Source: Lachnospiraceae bacterium (GTDB taxonomy: Bacteria > Bacillota > Clostridia > Lachnospirales > Lachnospiraceae). Taken from it: a stretch of 64,000 nucleotides of DNA. Both the position numbers and the translations under genes were made by a program. The stretch spans positions 1 to 64,000 of the forward strand of contig JAILBQ010000077.1 in NCBI GenBank assembly GCA_024680815.1, given 5' to 3'. The notes below the pieces were generated by a model. It saw only the letters and a list, made by a program, of their open reading frames with translations. It had not been told where the DNA came from and did no database searches. This document shows positions 34,733 through 43,124 of the stretch, in pieces (the stretch's first letter is position 1; each line of letters opens with the position of its first letter).

Positions 34733-35421
34733 GAATCACCTCCGGGGGATAAAAGCCCCAGCTCTTCCGCCACCGGCTCTGCCATAAGATACAGGTTTTC
34801 GTTTTCGTCCCACAGGGCCACAAGACGTTCCGCTTCCGTTAACCCCTCAAGAGCTATCCTGATCTTCGGAAAGCTCCCCGGTTCCCCAGGATTTTCCTCC
34901 GCAAAGGAATGGTAGTACCAGTAATACCAGAAAGCCGTTGCCTGCTGGATTTTCTCCTGATTTAAGGGGAAGGAATAGCGCAGCATGTCATTGGCGATGC
35001 CGAAATCGGAAAAGCGCCCCAGGGCCGGCTTAAGAGCGGCTTCCACTTCTTCGCCGAAAGGCAGGTTTTTGTCCACCGTCACCGAAGAAGCGTATTCCTC
35101 AAAATATCTCACATAATTGTTTTCCTTAAAATACCGGGCATCAAAGGGGTTCCCGTCCTCCTCATCCCGGCCGAAGCTGGGATAGGAAGCATAGGTACGG
35201 CTTTCCCTCGGAAGCATAACCTCCTTTTCCCGGATAGCAAGGCGCAGGAAAAGATCGGGATAGCGCCCCTCGTCAAAAAAGGCCTCGTTATAGAAGGCAG
35301 GGGTATCATACCGGTAAAACTTCTGCACCGAAGGGGCCTTAAGAGCCGTATGTATGAAATTTGCAAGTGCGGCAACGGATAAACACACCAGCACCGCGTT
35401 CCTTTTAAGCTTCGGATTCAT
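34729..35421 (-). CDS. Secreted or membrane-anchored protein of unknown function
   Basis: A 230-residue protein with one N-terminal hydrophobic segment (about 8-28, preceded by KLKR) and an otherwise soluble, aromatic-rich and acidic domain that should lie outside the membrane. I recognise no family. It starts four bases after the Wzx stop with AAAGGG upstream and overlaps the following membrane protein gene as ATGA, so the two are probably co-translated and may act together. Confidence 0.7.
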   Translation of the reverse strand: MNPKLKRNAVLVCLSVAALANFIHTALKAPSVQKFYRYDTPAFYNEAFFDEGRYPDLFLRLAIREKEVMLPRESRTYASYPSFGRDEEDGNPFDARYFKENNYVRYFEEYASSVTVDKNLPFGEEVEAALKPALGRFSDFGIANDMLRYSFPLNQEKIQQATAFWYYWYYHSFAEENPGEPGSFPKIRIALEGLTEAERLVALWDENENLYLMAEPVAEELGLLSPGGDS

Positions 35422-35424
35422 TGC

Positions 35425-36897
35425 TCAGCCCTTTTTCATAAGTTTACATAACTTCTCGCGGACATAGGCTGCCGCCATAAGCAGGCTCTTTTTTTCCAGC
35501 AGGCATATTAAGAGAATTGCAGGAATTCCCGCTGCCGCCGTCATACCCTTCCGCTCCGTCAGCACTGCGGCGGAGGCATAGAGGATAACCACCGCTCCCA
35601 TCAGAAGGGTTCTTAAATAATCGTAGCCCACGGGGTAGAAGTGTTCCGACAGGAGGGTGCCGATCCAGAAATACACCAGGTAGGAAAGACCGGTCGCGAC
35701 GGCCGCTCCCATCCCCCCAAAACGGGGCACCAGCAGGGCGTTCCCGGAAATGTTTATTATTATCGCCACTGCGGAGGCAAGGTTCAGCCAGACATTTTTC
35801 TTTACAAATTTTATGCCCTGGCAGGTGATTTCAAAAAGGATGGCGAAGACGGGCATCAGGGTGAGAAAGGGGATGAGGCGCGCCGCCCTGCGGTAGTCCT
35901 CTCCCAAAAGCAGCACAATGAGGTCGCGGCATAGAATCAGACCGATTGCGGTCAGGGCGCATAAAAACCGGGTCATATCGAAGGCCTGTCTGAAAAACGC
36001 CTTCGATTCCGCCTCTTTGCCGCTCTCGTAGCGCTCCATCGCCACCGGGGACCAGAAGGCCACAAAGGTGTTTTTAAAGGTGATAAGGAGAACCATTATT
36101 TTCATGGCCGCCGTATACACCCCGAGGGCATCGAAATCGGAATAGCGGCGGATAGCCACCCGGTCGCAGGAGGCCATGAGCCACTCCATCAAGAGCACCG
36201 GTATAAAGGGCATTCCGTATTTCAGAAGCTCTCCTGAGGAAAAGTCCCCCTGCGCGGTTCCGGAATTTTCCGCTTCCGCCGTACCAGCGGCGCCTCTCCT
36301 TAAGATAAAATATCTTATAATCAGGAAAGCCGTGGTCATCCCCCAGGAAAGGGTCATGGCATAAAGCACCACCCTGAAATCATTTCCCAGAACAGACCAG
36401 GCAAGGGCGATCAGAACGATGTTCAGAACCTTCTGGGCGATATTGACGTTGGAATAGAGCTTTCCGTTCTGCTGCAGCCTTACGTCCAGGAAAAAATAGC
36501 GCTCCAGCACCGAAATCACCGTATAGGACACCACCAGCAGCCGTATGTCCGTGCCGTCCTTTCCGAAAAGCCAGAGATTCACCCTGCCCGCCGAAAGAAA
36601 ATATAAAACCACCAGAAGGAGCACCACCGCCCCGGAAAGCCCCAGACAGCAGCGCAGCAGTCTTTCCCGCTTTATACCCTTTACATAATAATAACGAATA
36701 TAGGCCTGGTCGAGGCCCAGGATCGCGAATATGTATATTATGCTCACCGCGGTCTCAAACATGCCGGTACGGCCGTATTCGTCGGTGGTCATAAGGCGGG
36801 TCACCAGCGGTGTCTGGACGAAACCTAAGAGCAGAACGATAAAATTACCGTAGAAGTAGCTTAAAAACCCTCCTACCGCCGTCTTTTTCCCTTCCAT
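35425..36897 (-). CDS. Oligosaccharide flippase (Wzx-type, MOP superfamily)
   Basis: A 490-residue membrane protein with about fourteen segments. The start GGFLSYFYGNFIVLLLGFVQTPLVTRLMTTDEYGRTGMF is in the usual style of polysaccharide transporters, with a cluster of charged residues after helix 1 and the TDEYG loop. It flips the lipid-linked repeat unit to the outer face. The neighbouring glycosyltransferases and the initiating transferase support this. It overlaps the upstream GT4 gene by one base. Confidence 0.88.
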   Translation of the reverse strand: MEGKKTAVGGFLSYFYGNFIVLLLGFVQTPLVTRLMTTDEYGRTGMFETAVSIIYIFAILGLDQAYIRYYYVKGIKRERLLRCCLGLSGAVVLLLVVLYFLSAGRVNLWLFGKDGTDIRLLVVSYTVISVLERYFFLDVRLQQNGKLYSNVNIAQKVLNIVLIALAWSVLGNDFRVVLYAMTLSWGMTTAFLIIRYFILRRGAAGTAEAENSGTAQGDFSSGELLKYGMPFIPVLLMEWLMASCDRVAIRRYSDFDALGVYTAAMKIMVLLITFKNTFVAFWSPVAMERYESGKEAESKAFFRQAFDMTRFLCALTAIGLILCRDLIVLLLGEDYRRAARLIPFLTLMPVFAILFEITCQGIKFVKKNVWLNLASAVAIIINISGNALLVPRFGGMGAAVATGLSYLVYFWIGTLLSEHFYPVGYDYLRTLLMGAVVILYASAAVLTERKGMTAAAGIPAILLICLLEKKSLLMAAAYVREKLCKLMKKG

Positions 36898-38009
36898 CAG
36901 GCGCCACCCAGAATTCTTTTATACAGCTCTTTATGGCGTGAAACATATCTGTCGCTCTTATAGAGGGAACGGTAGCGCTCCAGGAAAAAGCTCTGCTCCT
37001 TCATAAGCGCCTCTCTGTCCCCGGCGAAACGCCGGACAGCTTCCACAAAGCCGGAGGGCTCCTCTTTATCGTAGAGCGCCTCCTCTTTTCCCACCACCTC
37101 CGGCAGCCCTCCCACGGCCGTGGCCAGAACAGCACATTTCCGGCTCATGGCCTCAACCGCGGCCTTGCCGAAGGATTCAAATCTGGAGGTCATGACAAAA
37201 AGATCCACCCCGTAATAATAGTCGCTCATTTCCTCCTGGGAAAGATCCTGACGGTAGCGGAAGTTTTCCGCCCCCATTATTTCCCTGAGCCCGCCGCAAA
37301 GCTTTTCTACCACCTCCGCATCTCCCGGCTCAAAGACAGAAAGCACCAGATCCACAAAAAAATCAATTCCCGCCTTCTTTAACTCCCGCACAAGCTCTGG
37401 CACCGCGTCCCAGTCCTTTTCTTCACAGACCCTGCCCGCAAAACCGATAACAAGCTTCCCGGAGGTTTTCTTTTTTTCGGGCTCAAAGGTCTCAAAAAGC
37501 GGGCTTATGGTGTTGGGTATGGTTTCCACGGGCCGTATCGCAGTGTGCTCCCGCCAGAGCGTGGCGTTTTTCTCCGTGGTTGTCACAAGAGCCGCCGCTC
37601 TTTTCAGCACCGGCATCATAAAAAGCCTGGAGCGGAGCCGGTAGCCGAAATACATCCCCCTGTCCGTATAAATATAGGGAAGGAGCGGAAAATGCCGGCG
37701 GATAAAACCGTAGGTTATCAGTGACTCCGACATCTCGATATGTATAAGCGACGGCTTTTCAGCGGCAATTATTTCCCTGAAGGCCTTAATCCGAAGCCTC
37801 AGGTTGGGAAGCCTCTTCTCTCCCATGGGATAGGTTTCGACCCTGAAGGCATAGTCGCTTTTCTTACTTTTCAAAAGCTCCGGGCAGACTACCACAATTT
37901 CATATTCCCCCTCTTTTGAGAGGGGGTCGCAGATCGCCCGGGTAGAAAGCTGGGCTCCTCCCGGCAGGTCTATGGGATATTCCATTAAATACAGGATCTT
38001 AGGCTTCAT
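36897..38009 (-). CDS. GT4-family glycosyltransferase
   Basis: A 370-residue GT-B enzyme: N-terminal PGGAQLSTRAI (acceptor side), then LVIGFAGRVCEEKDWD opening the C-terminal donor domain, and SRFESFGKAAVEAMSRKCAVLATAVGGLPEVV, the family's E-x7-E region (Glu in FESFG and Glu in VEAM). It is a cytoplasmic retaining glycosyltransferase of the repeat-unit assembly. It overlaps the next GT4 gene by 4 bp. Confidence 0.9.
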   Translation of the reverse strand: MKPKILYLMEYPIDLPGGAQLSTRAICDPLSKEGEYEIVVVCPELLKSKKSDYAFRVETYPMGEKRLPNLRLRIKAFREIIAAEKPSLIHIEMSESLITYGFIRRHFPLLPYIYTDRGMYFGYRLRSRLFMMPVLKRAAALVTTTEKNATLWREHTAIRPVETIPNTISPLFETFEPEKKKTSGKLVIGFAGRVCEEKDWDAVPELVRELKKAGIDFFVDLVLSVFEPGDAEVVEKLCGGLREIMGAENFRYRQDLSQEEMSDYYYGVDLFVMTSRFESFGKAAVEAMSRKCAVLATAVGGLPEVVGKEEALYDKEEPSGFVEAVRRFAGDREALMKEQSFFLERYRSLYKSDRYVSRHKELYKRILGGA

Positions 38010-39172
38010 TCCCGGTACCAGTTGTTTTTAAGCAGCTCACAGGGACTTAAGGGTCCCTCTTCATAGCGGGGAGGTTCAAGCGCGATCAGTCCTTCGGCAA
38101 ACTCCAGCACCCTCTGTGCCGCCACGGCCGGGTTCCAGAGCTCCTTCATATATTCAAAGGCTCCCCGGCCGAGGTGACGGACCTCCTCCGGGTTTTTTAA
38201 AAGCCGTTCCAGCTTTTCCGTAAGACTCATAAGCTTTCCGCTTTGGAAAAGATACCCGGTCTTTCCCGGCAAAACAAGGAAAGGGGCGGCCCCCGCGGCG
38301 TGAGAGGCTATAACGGCGCAGCCCGCGGAAAGAGCCTCGTAGATCACCGACCCCCAGCCCTCCAGGAAGTTGCTGGTCATTACGAAAATATCGGCTTTTT
38401 CCATCTCCTCACGGGTTTTTTCCGGGCTTAAATACCCGAGAAATTCCGTGCGCTCCTTCAGCCCTTCTTTTTCAACAAGGAGCTTTAACCTTTCCTCCTC
38501 CTCCCCTCCCCCGACAAAGCGGACGGAAAAGGGCAGCCCTTTGGCGGCACAAAGCCCTGCCGCGCGGATAAAAAGGTCGGCGCGCTTTAATTTTAAAAAC
38601 CGCCCCGCCCAGAGCACAACCGGCGGATTGTTTTTCTCCTTCAGAGAAAAAAGCTCCTCTTCGGAAAGTCTCTCTCCCTCCGGAAAATAGCCGAATTTAT
38701 AGCATTTCCCGGGATAGCTTCTTAAAAAAGCATAGTCGGAGGCGCAGTAGGCACTGGCTGCAAGCAGATAAATGTTTTTTTCACGGTTTCTGTAATGGTT
38801 TACATAAAACTTTTTTGCCAGTCTCGGGATCAGGACCTTGACCCGCCCCTCCTTTAAAGGCCGCTCCGAATAGCGGAAGGTCAGCTTATTTTTCTGAAGG
38901 CGGGCGAAAATCAGCTCCTCCGGAGCCGTTCCCATAATCACGAGACCGCTTTCCTCCGCCAGTTTAAATGCCTTATCACGGGCTTCCGAACTCAGATGGC
39001 TCTGAAGCACATAGGACGGAAGACTTCCTCCTCCCCAGCCCATTTCGGAACGGAATTTCTCCATGGGCTCGGTCTCCACAAAGGTGAAGTCCTCCCCCAG
39101 ACGCTCATAAAAGGCATCACAGAGGGAACGCTGATGATGATTGAAATAGTTTGAAAAAAAAGTTACCTTCAT
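38006..39172 (-). CDS. GT4-family glycosyltransferase
   Basis: A 388-residue GT-B enzyme. The N-terminal half has FFSNYFNHHQRSLCDAFYE, and the donor-binding half opens with VVLWAGRFLKLKRADLFI and contains SNFLEGWGSVIYEALSAGCAVIAS with the E-x7-E pattern. The N-terminal NHHQ motif also occurs in other capsule GT4 proteins. Sugar specificity cannot be read from sequence. It overlaps both neighbours by 4 bp. Confidence 0.9.
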   Translation of the reverse strand: MKVTFFSNYFNHHQRSLCDAFYERLGEDFTFVETEPMEKFRSEMGWGGGSLPSYVLQSHLSSEARDKAFKLAEESGLVIMGTAPEELIFARLQKNKLTFRYSERPLKEGRVKVLIPRLAKKFYVNHYRNREKNIYLLAASAYCASDYAFLRSYPGKCYKFGYFPEGERLSEEELFSLKEKNNPPVVLWAGRFLKLKRADLFIRAAGLCAAKGLPFSVRFVGGGEEEERLKLLVEKEGLKERTEFLGYLSPEKTREEMEKADIFVMTSNFLEGWGSVIYEALSAGCAVIASHAAGAAPFLVLPGKTGYLFQSGKLMSLTEKLERLLKNPEEVRHLGRGAFEYMKELWNPAVAAQRVLEFAEGLIALEPPRYEEGPLSPCELLKNNWYRE

Positions 39173-39903
39173 GCCAGAATAAACTTGATTACCTCAAAGC
39201 CGATACACTCAAAGAGATAAAAACGGCTGTAGCCGTTGTTCCGGTAGATCCGGTAGCGCCGCTTAATCCGCTCCCCCACCTCACTTAAGGGTATCCTGCT
39301 GCTGACCCCTCCCATACGGAAGTTGGCCAGAACCCGGTTTACGATCCTTATTTTGTATCCCGCCGCACGGACCCTGAAATAGAAATCCATGTCGTCGCTG
39401 ATGTTTTCACAGCGGTAGCGGAAGCGGTCATATACCTCCCGGCGCACAAACTGGGTGGGATGGTTCCAGTCCCGGCTGGTAACGTATTTACGGAGCCTGG
39501 CGCGTTTGATAAAGGTTCTGCCGTTTGTCATGTGCATCCTTACGTCCGCAAAGGCCAGGTCGAAACCCCCGTCGGAGTAGAGGGCTTTCATGGTCTGAAC
39601 CGCATCGCTTTCGTACCAGTCGTCGCTGTTGATGATTCCGATGAGCTTTCCCTTTGCCCGGCAGATCCCCAGATTCATGGCGTCGTAGATCCCGTTATCC
39701 GGACCGGAATGAATTATATAATCATAGCCCTTTTCGGCAAAGGCCTCCCGGTAGCTTTCCGCTATTTCCAGGGTTCTATCTGTGGAAAGACCGTCCATAA
39801 TGATATATTCTATCTCGGGATCGGTCTGGTTAAGGACGGATTCTATGGTCCGGGCAATGGTTTTCTCCGCGTTCAGACAGACGGTAATAATGGAGCAGAG
39901 CAT
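39169..39903 (-). CDS. GT2-family glycosyltransferase (WcaE-like)
   Basis: A 244-residue GT-A enzyme beginning SIITVCLNAEKTIARTIESV, with YIIMDGLSTDRTLEI, the acceptor segment DNGIYDAMNLGI, the metal site INSDDWY and later CENISDDMDFYFRV. This YDAMN-NSDDW pattern is typical of colanic-acid/EPS GT2 enzymes that often add the second sugar after the initiating transferase, whose gene lies directly upstream (stop and start are adjacent). Confidence 0.9.
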   Translation of the reverse strand: MLCSIITVCLNAEKTIARTIESVLNQTDPEIEYIIMDGLSTDRTLEIAESYREAFAEKGYDYIIHSGPDNGIYDAMNLGICRAKGKLIGIINSDDWYESDAVQTMKALYSDGGFDLAFADVRMHMTNGRTFIKRARLRKYVTSRDWNHPTQFVRREVYDRFRYRCENISDDMDFYFRVRAAGYKIRIVNRVLANFRMGGVSSRIPLSEVGERIKRRYRIYRNNGYSRFYLFECIGFEVIKFILA

Positions 39904-41238
39904 CTAAAAGCCCTCCGTGGAATCCCCGGCCTTAAAGAGCACCGTCAGGGTCTGGAAAAGAAGTCTTATATCCATGATGATGCTGAAATTTTCTATGTAC
40001 ATCAGGTCGAGAATCAGCTTGTCCTTCGGGGTTGTATTATATCGCCCCATAACCTGGGCAAGGCCCGTAAGTCCGGCCTTCATGCGAAGGCGGTACTTGA
40101 ACTCCGGCATCTCCTTTTCATATTCATCCACGTTTTCCAGCATCTCCGGCCGGGGTCCCACAAGGGACATCTCCCCTTTCAGAATATTAAAAAGCTGGGG
40201 CAGCTCATCGATCCGGTAGCGGCGAAGGGTCTTTCCGACCCGGGTTATCCTGCCGTCATCCCGGGTGGAGGAATAGTTTTCCACATTTTCCTTCATTGTG
40301 CGGAATTTGTATATCTCGAAGGTTCTGCCGTGAATAGTGGCCCGCTTCTGCCGGAAAAACACCTTTCCGGCGTCTTCTTTTTTTATGGCCAGGGCGGCAA
40401 TGAGCATGACCGGACTGGTTAAAACAATACCCAGGAGAGAAAGAACTATATCCATGGCCCGTTTTATAAGACGCTGTTCAAAGGTCATGCTGCCTATGGT
40501 TTTTCTGAGGAACAATATATCCCCGAACATCATCTGCCTGGCTGTCATATCCACCAGGTCGGAAATGTCGGGGCTCACATAGACGTTTTTCAGGTGCTTG
40601 TAGCAATAGCTCACAAGCTCCGACTTTTCCCCGCCGGAGACATCGTAAAAAAAGACGGAGTCCACAGCCTTTATCCGCTGATGCAGCCCCTCCTCGCCTG
40701 CCCCTGCCACGCCCTCCACCGTGAAACGCTTACCGTAAACGCCGATGGCCCGGCGCAGAAGCTCTTCCTCCCCAGGACCGGAGGTGATAACAAGCACGCG
40801 CTCACCGGGACGCAGGGCTGTATACAGGGAATCGCCGGCCCGTATTAAAAGAGCGGTAAACAGGGTCTGAATCGCCACGGCGAGCAGGAAAAATCCGAAG
40901 GAGCTCAAACGGAAGGCTCTGCCGTTGGCGTCGTTGGTGTTCATGATAATGAGCATCAGATAAGTGCCGAGGTACGTTAAAACCATCGTCAGCTCCAGAG
41001 ACAGGAAGATCGAGCGTCCCTCCCGGAGTCCGAAGTCGCAGCCCCCGTAAATATGCGTCAGAAAATACGTCAGCATCAGATAGGTTATGACCATGACGAC
41101 TGACGTTCTGGAAAGCTTGTATACCTGGAAATTTTCGATCCCCATGAAATAAAAGAAGACGCAGAACCCCGATACGTAAAGCAGGATTCGCAGTATGTTT
41201 AAAATCGTGGCGGAAAATCTGGAGGCGATTGTCTTCAT
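39904..41238 (-). CDS. Polyprenyl-phosphate sugar-1-phosphate transferase (initiating enzyme)
   Basis: A 444-residue WbaP/WcaJ-type protein. Five N-terminal membrane segments (up to about 135) are followed by a Rossmann-like central region (RVLVITSGPGEEELLRRA), a reentrant hydrophobic helix (about 262-285) and the C-terminal catalytic domain with FRQKRATIHGRTFEIYKFRTM, RIDELPQLFNILKGEMSLVGPRPE and LTGLAQVMGRYN. It transfers a sugar phosphate from a UDP-sugar to undecaprenyl phosphate and so starts the repeat unit. It is the first gene of the locus, five bases after the methyltransferase gene. The sugar (glucose, galactose or an amino sugar) is not determined. Confidence 0.92.
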   Translation of the reverse strand: MKTIASRFSATILNILRILLYVSGFCVFFYFMGIENFQVYKLSRTSVVMVITYLMLTYFLTHIYGGCDFGLREGRSIFLSLELTMVLTYLGTYLMLIIMNTNDANGRAFRLSSFGFFLLAVAIQTLFTALLIRAGDSLYTALRPGERVLVITSGPGEEELLRRAIGVYGKRFTVEGVAGAGEEGLHQRIKAVDSVFFYDVSGGEKSELVSYCYKHLKNVYVSPDISDLVDMTARQMMFGDILFLRKTIGSMTFEQRLIKRAMDIVLSLLGIVLTSPVMLIAALAIKKEDAGKVFFRQKRATIHGRTFEIYKFRTMKENVENYSSTRDDGRITRVGKTLRRYRIDELPQLFNILKGEMSLVGPRPEMLENVDEYEKEMPEFKYRLRMKAGLTGLAQVMGRYNTTPKDKLILDLMYIENFSIIMDIRLLFQTLTVLFKAGDSTEGF

Positions 41239-41243
41239 ATCCC

Positions 41244-42020
41244 CTATTCTACCGATTCTTTCAGGTCCGTCAAGTCGGCGGAGGCTTTATACATGATAAG
41301 AGCCGCGGCTACGGCGGCGTTAAGGGATTCAAGCTGGCCCTTCATCGGAATATGCACCCGTACATCCGCTTTTTCCAGGGTCTCCTTTTTCAGCCCCTTC
41401 GCTTCGTTTCCTATGAAGACCGCGCTTTTTTCCGTAAAGGGAAGCTTCTCAAAAGAAACGCTTTTCTCTGAGCGCGCGTCCGCGGCGTAAAGCGTATATC
41501 CGGCGCTTTTAAGCCGTTCCGCAAGAGAGAGAGTTTCCTTAAGGCGGCAGAAAGGTACACGGAATATTGAACCCATGGAAGAACGCACAGTTTTCGGGGA
41601 AAAGGGATCGGCCGTTTCGGCGTCCATGATAATTCCGCCTACTCCCGCTCCCTCCCCGGTGCGGAGAATAGTGCCGAGATTTCCCGGATCCTGGATACCC
41701 TCCAGCACAATGAGAAGACGGCTTTTCATAAGCTCTGCCGGATCTGCAAAGCTCCGCTTCGCCACGGCCAGGATTCCCTGGGGGGTTTTTACGTCGGAAA
41801 GCCTTTCAAAAACAGGGTCACTCACCACCTCCGCCTCAATCTCAGGGTATGAGGCGTGGAAGGAGGCGGAAACGTAGACCTCAAGAAGCCGTTCCTTTGG
41901 CGCCTCTCCATACAATTTGATGCCTTCGATAACGAAGGCATCAAGCTTTTCTCTTGCGCTGCCGCGTTCCAGCAGCGAACGCACGGTTTTTAATCTCTGA
42001 TTATTTCGCGACCCGATCAT
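41244..42020 (-). CDS. TrmH/SpoU-family RNA 2'-O-methyltransferase
   Basis: A 258-residue SPOUT methyltransferase. An N-terminal RNA-binding part (SRNNQRLKTVRSL) is followed by the three SpoU motifs: LEGIQDPGNLGTILRTGEGAG (motif 1), VFIGNEAKGL (motif 2) and IPMKGQLESLNAAVAAALIMY (motif 3). It most likely methylates a ribose in 23S rRNA. It overlaps the end of pfkA by 20 bp. Confidence 0.92.
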   Translation of the reverse strand: MIGSRNNQRLKTVRSLLERGSAREKLDAFVIEGIKLYGEAPKERLLEVYVSASFHASYPEIEAEVVSDPVFERLSDVKTPQGILAVAKRSFADPAELMKSRLLIVLEGIQDPGNLGTILRTGEGAGVGGIIMDAETADPFSPKTVRSSMGSIFRVPFCRLKETLSLAERLKSAGYTLYAADARSEKSVSFEKLPFTEKSAVFIGNEAKGLKKETLEKADVRVHIPMKGQLESLNAAVAAALIMYKASADLTDLKESVE

Positions 42021-43002
42021 TGGCTATTGACCTGGAAAGTGCTTTGGAAACATCGTAGTAATATTCGGGAATCTCTTTTTTCATATTGAGGGCCTCTTCG
42101 ATGTCGAAGTCCCTGAACTCCCCGCCCAGATACCCGATACAGCGGTTACAGTTGCCCTCCTCAAGGAGATCGGCCGCATAGGCTCCCATTATGGCAGCGT
42201 AGAATCTGTCCTTGCAGGAAGGAGAGCCGCCGCGCTGCATGTAGCCTAAGATCGTGGCCCTGGTTTCCATGCCTGTGGCCGCCTCTATCCGCCTGGACAT
42301 TGAGGTGGAATGCCCGATACCCTCGGCGTTTATGATCAGGTGGTGGGTTTTCCCGAGCTTCCGGCTTTCGATAATGTGGTTGATAATGTTCTGCTCGTTA
42401 AAGTCATATTTTTCCGGAAGCAGAATATCCTCCGCCCCGGTGGCGACGCCGCACCACAAGGCAATATAGCCCGCGTTCCTGCCCATGACTTCGATTATCG
42501 AGCAGCGCTCATGGGAGCTGGAGGTGTCGCGCACCTTGTCTATGGCCTCCATGGCCGTATTCACGGCTGTGTCAAAGCCTATGGTATAGTCGGTGCAGGC
42601 AATATCCAGATCTATGGTGCCGGGTATGCATACCACCGGTATACCTTCCCGGGAAAGCCCCAGCGCTCCCCGGTAGGAGCCGTCGCCCCCGATTATGGCC
42701 ACGCCCTCAATACCTCTTTTTCTCAATATGTCCGCGGCCTTCTTCTTTCCCTCATCAGTAGCAAACTCGCTGCTGCGGGCCGTTCCCAGTATCGTGCCGC
42801 CCTTCTGGATCGCATCCGCCACACTGCGGGCGTTCATGTCGAACATTTCCTCGGCAAGAAGGCCCTTATAGCCCTTTTCAATTCCCACAACCTTAAGGCC
42901 CTTACCCAGAGCCCGGCGCACCACCGCGCGAATGGCGGCGTTCATTCCCGGAGCGTCTCCTCCGCTTGTCAGAACCGCAATCTTTTTACATCCCTTTGGC
43001 AT
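42001..43002 (-). CDS. pfkA: ATP-dependent 6-phosphofructokinase
   Basis: A 333-residue PfkA. GGDAPGMNAAIRAVV (14-28), GGDGSYRGAL with Gly where PPi enzymes have Asp, and PGTIDLDIACTDYTIGFDTA cover the ATP and sugar-phosphate sites. Gly rather than Lys before TID also favours ATP as donor. Odd point: the normally invariant TIDND reads TIDLD here (Asn to Leu) and the following residues are IAC rather than the usual IxG; both catalytic aspartates are kept. The gene has a near-consensus promoter and is followed by the methyltransferase gene. Confidence 0.93.
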   Translation of the reverse strand: MPKGCKKIAVLTSGGDAPGMNAAIRAVVRRALGKGLKVVGIEKGYKGLLAEEMFDMNARSVADAIQKGGTILGTARSSEFATDEGKKKAADILRKRGIEGVAIIGGDGSYRGALGLSREGIPVVCIPGTIDLDIACTDYTIGFDTAVNTAMEAIDKVRDTSSSHERCSIIEVMGRNAGYIALWCGVATGAEDILLPEKYDFNEQNIINHIIESRKLGKTHHLIINAEGIGHSTSMSRRIEAATGMETRATILGYMQRGGSPSCKDRFYAAIMGAYAADLLEEGNCNRCIGYLGGEFRDFDIEEALNMKKEIPEYYYDVSKALSRSIANDRVAK

Positions 43003-43044
43003 GTGTTTCCTCCGTCATGTTGGACTGTTGACACCTGTAGCTTC

Positions 43045-43073
43045 ATTATAACTATAGTACTATCCATTTTCAA
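43045..43073 (-). promoter_or_regulatory. Near-consensus promoter of pfkA
   Basis: Minus strand TTGAAA (43068-43073), 17-bp spacer, TATAAT (43045-43050), 42 bp upstream of the pfkA ATG. Because gaps are very small from pfkA through the methyltransferase into the polysaccharide locus, transcripts from here may run into that locus. Confidence 0.8.
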
Positions 43074-43124
43074 TAACGATCGGCATGATGATCCGCCGGC
43101 CTGCCGGGCGCGAAATCCGGTATA

